The translations under genes were made by a program, and so were the position numbers. Below are positions 62,960 to 64,000 of a stretch of DNA of 64,000 bases, piece after piece. Each line of letters starts with the position of its first letter. Within the stretch, counting starts at the first letter, position 1. The notes under the pieces were generated by a model. It worked only from the letters and a program-made list of their open reading frames with translations. It ran no database searches and was not told where the DNA came from. The DNA is taken from contig NZ_JAPWHB010000001.1 of NCBI RefSeq assembly GCF_027214025.1, forward strand, positions 868,001 to 932,000, written 5' to 3'. This stretch comes from Parahoeflea alexandrii (lineage in GTDB: Bacteria; Pseudomonadota; Alphaproteobacteria; Rhizobiales; Rhizobiaceae).

Positions 62960-64000
62960 TTATCGCCTATAAGCGAATTCAAAAAATGTTTTTATATATA
63001 TAAATAGGTACTTGCACATTCCATAAAACCCCTTTCCATATGTCAAATCTATCTTCAATCCTTTCAATCTGCACAAATCAATAAGTATATCACGTATACA
63101 TGGAATTATATCTCCCCTCATAATAAATTCAGACATGTTCCTCGAATTAAACTGAACGCTAATCATATCTTTGTGTTCAAGCGGCTTATCTTTCCCTGTG
63201 AGGCTTCTCATTTCTTCAAAAGTGGCATCATACTTACAATAACCGGCAAGGGCTACTTGAAACAAGCTCTTTACAAAAAACACTTGATACACAATCAATT
63301 CACCCAACATTGGATCTTCAGGCTTTATTCCAAGCTCCTCATCAGCACCACGCCGAAAACAATTGGATATGGTTACACTTCCACGCCCATAAACAGAATG
63401 CGTTACATCAAACTGCGAAAATGCCTCATCGATAGATGAGTCGAATTTTCCAGCATGATCTAAACTGCTATTCGCGTTCGCCGAGCGACGAACAAGAGTT
63501 ATCTCTCTACCCTCGTCGGTAAACACAAATGCGTTGATCGCAAGACCGGGAATTAGAGGAAAATATTTTCTATTAATGATTCCAAATCCGTCTTCGTCAT
63601 TGTACTTGACTCCATCAGATGAAATAACACCTTCTTCTAGAAGCTCAAGCGCAACCCTACTCATAACGCACTGGGTAAAATAATCTGTTCTGTAAAGCGA
63701 AATATCAATTTTCGGACTTTCTAGATTTCCAATTCTATCGAAATTGATAGAACGCAATCCAAACCCCTTTCCGTTAAAATTTCTTCCCTTCTCTTTGAAA
63801 TAAAATAGTTTCGCCTCGATCTCGCAAGCTCTAGAAATACGCTCGCGTATATCTGAAATCTCTGTTATTCGCTCCAATTCCGAAATTTCCGACTTCCCAA
63901 ACACTTCATCGTTCGATGTATTGAAATCTTCAAGTGAAAAGGAAACAGAATTGTCCTGAAATTCATCGACAACATGACCCGGAAATTTCAAACGAAAGAC
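62960..64000 (-). CDS. Unrecognised protein with Nudix-like motif, open at window edge
   Basis: At least 343 residues are encoded. The frame is open to 64000 and the only in-window start is a TTG at 63991, so the N-terminus may lie outside. A central region (about 150-225) has AFVFTDEGREITLVRRS, GKFDSSIDEAF and RRGADEELGI. The last resembles the REuxEExGu end of a Nudix box, with Gly in place of the first Glu. The C-terminal part ends near LFIYIKTFFEFAYRR. The codon use and composition are foreign to the rest of the window. Function not assigned. Confidence 0.75.
   Translation of the reverse strand, partial: VFRLKFPGHVVDEFQDNSVSFSLEDFNTSNDEVFGKSEISELERITEISDIRERISRACEIEAKLFYFKEKGRNFNGKGFGLRSINFDRIGNLESPKIDISLYRTDYFTQCVMSRVALELLEEGVISSDGVKYNDEDGFGIINRKYFPLIPGLAINAFVFTDEGREITLVRRSANANSSLDHAGKFDSSIDEAFSQFDVTHSVYGRGSVTISNCFRRGADEELGIKPEDPMLGELIVYQVFFVKSLFQVALAGYCKYDATFEEMRSLTGKDKPLEHKDMISVQFNSRNMSEFIMRGDIIPCIRDILIDLCRLKGLKIDLTYGKGFYGMCKYLFIYIKTFFEFAYRR

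Overview
The window is GC-rich, densely coded DNA from an alphaproteobacterium of the Rhizobiales type. Three things support this: a circularly permuted two-piece ssrA (tmRNA) gene with the tag ANDNYAEARLAA next to an alpha-type sspB, an Rrf2/NsrR regulator beside a group III truncated hemoglobin, and rhizobial-style hflKC/degP, serB/miaA and pdxJ loci. No rRNA or tRNA genes, CRISPR arrays or intact insertion sequences were found. The genus cannot be fixed from sequence alone; a marine or soil Rhizobiales such as a Hoeflea-like organism would fit.

Layout. 0-6.7 kb: ilvC behind a TetR regulator with a palindromic operator, small membrane and lipoprotein genes, a divergent HxlR/QorB-like pair with a 27-bp operator, and pdxJ. 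6.9-13 kb: a GAF-PAS-GGDEF cyclase, an AlkB alkane monooxygenase and two tandem globin-coupled soluble chemoreceptors. 13-20 kb: LysE exporter, Tag-like protein, membrane protein, spermidine-synthase-like enzyme, TorF-type porin, OmpA-like protein and RecD-like helicase. 20-25.8 kb: a nitric-oxide response group (nsrR, small membrane protein, truncated hemoglobin), a cobalt-type nitrile hydratase operon, and an SDR-DoxX/DUF2269 pair. 25.8-28.5 kb: two tandem LysE paralogues with the same promoter, and an aldo/keto reductase.

28.7-31.4 kb: ilvI-ilvH, preceded by a complete transcription attenuator (18-residue Ile/Leu/Val leader peptide, competing hairpin, terminator). With ilvC at the left edge, the window holds acetolactate synthase and the next enzyme of branched-chain amino acid synthesis. 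31.4-46.4 kb: HerA-like ATPase, GGDEF protein, miaA/serB with overlapping divergent start codons, radical SAM protein, and the unidirectional run thyA-mazG-folA-hflK-hflC-DUF2065-degP. This run joins folate/thymidylate synthesis to membrane protein quality control and ends in a clear terminator.

46.5-48.2 kb: ssrA and sspB sit together, so the tag and the adaptor that hands tagged proteins to ClpXP are neighbours. 48.15-48.81 kb is a small AT-rich insert carrying one unrecognised gene, abutting the end of a 1272-residue AsmA protein. 52.7-61.7 kb holds metabolic, transport and signalling genes (FAD oxidase, thioesterase, CLC transporter, MAPEG, GGDEF, PepSY, Flp pilin, a fascin-like/META protein). 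At 62 kb a LysR gene has lost its DNA-binding half, and from there to the right edge the DNA becomes strongly AT-rich. That part encodes one large unrecognised protein, open at the edge, with a degenerate Nudix-like motif. This right-edge island is the best candidate for undescribed accessory biology; the ilv attenuator and the permuted tmRNA are the best-supported regulatory/RNA finds.
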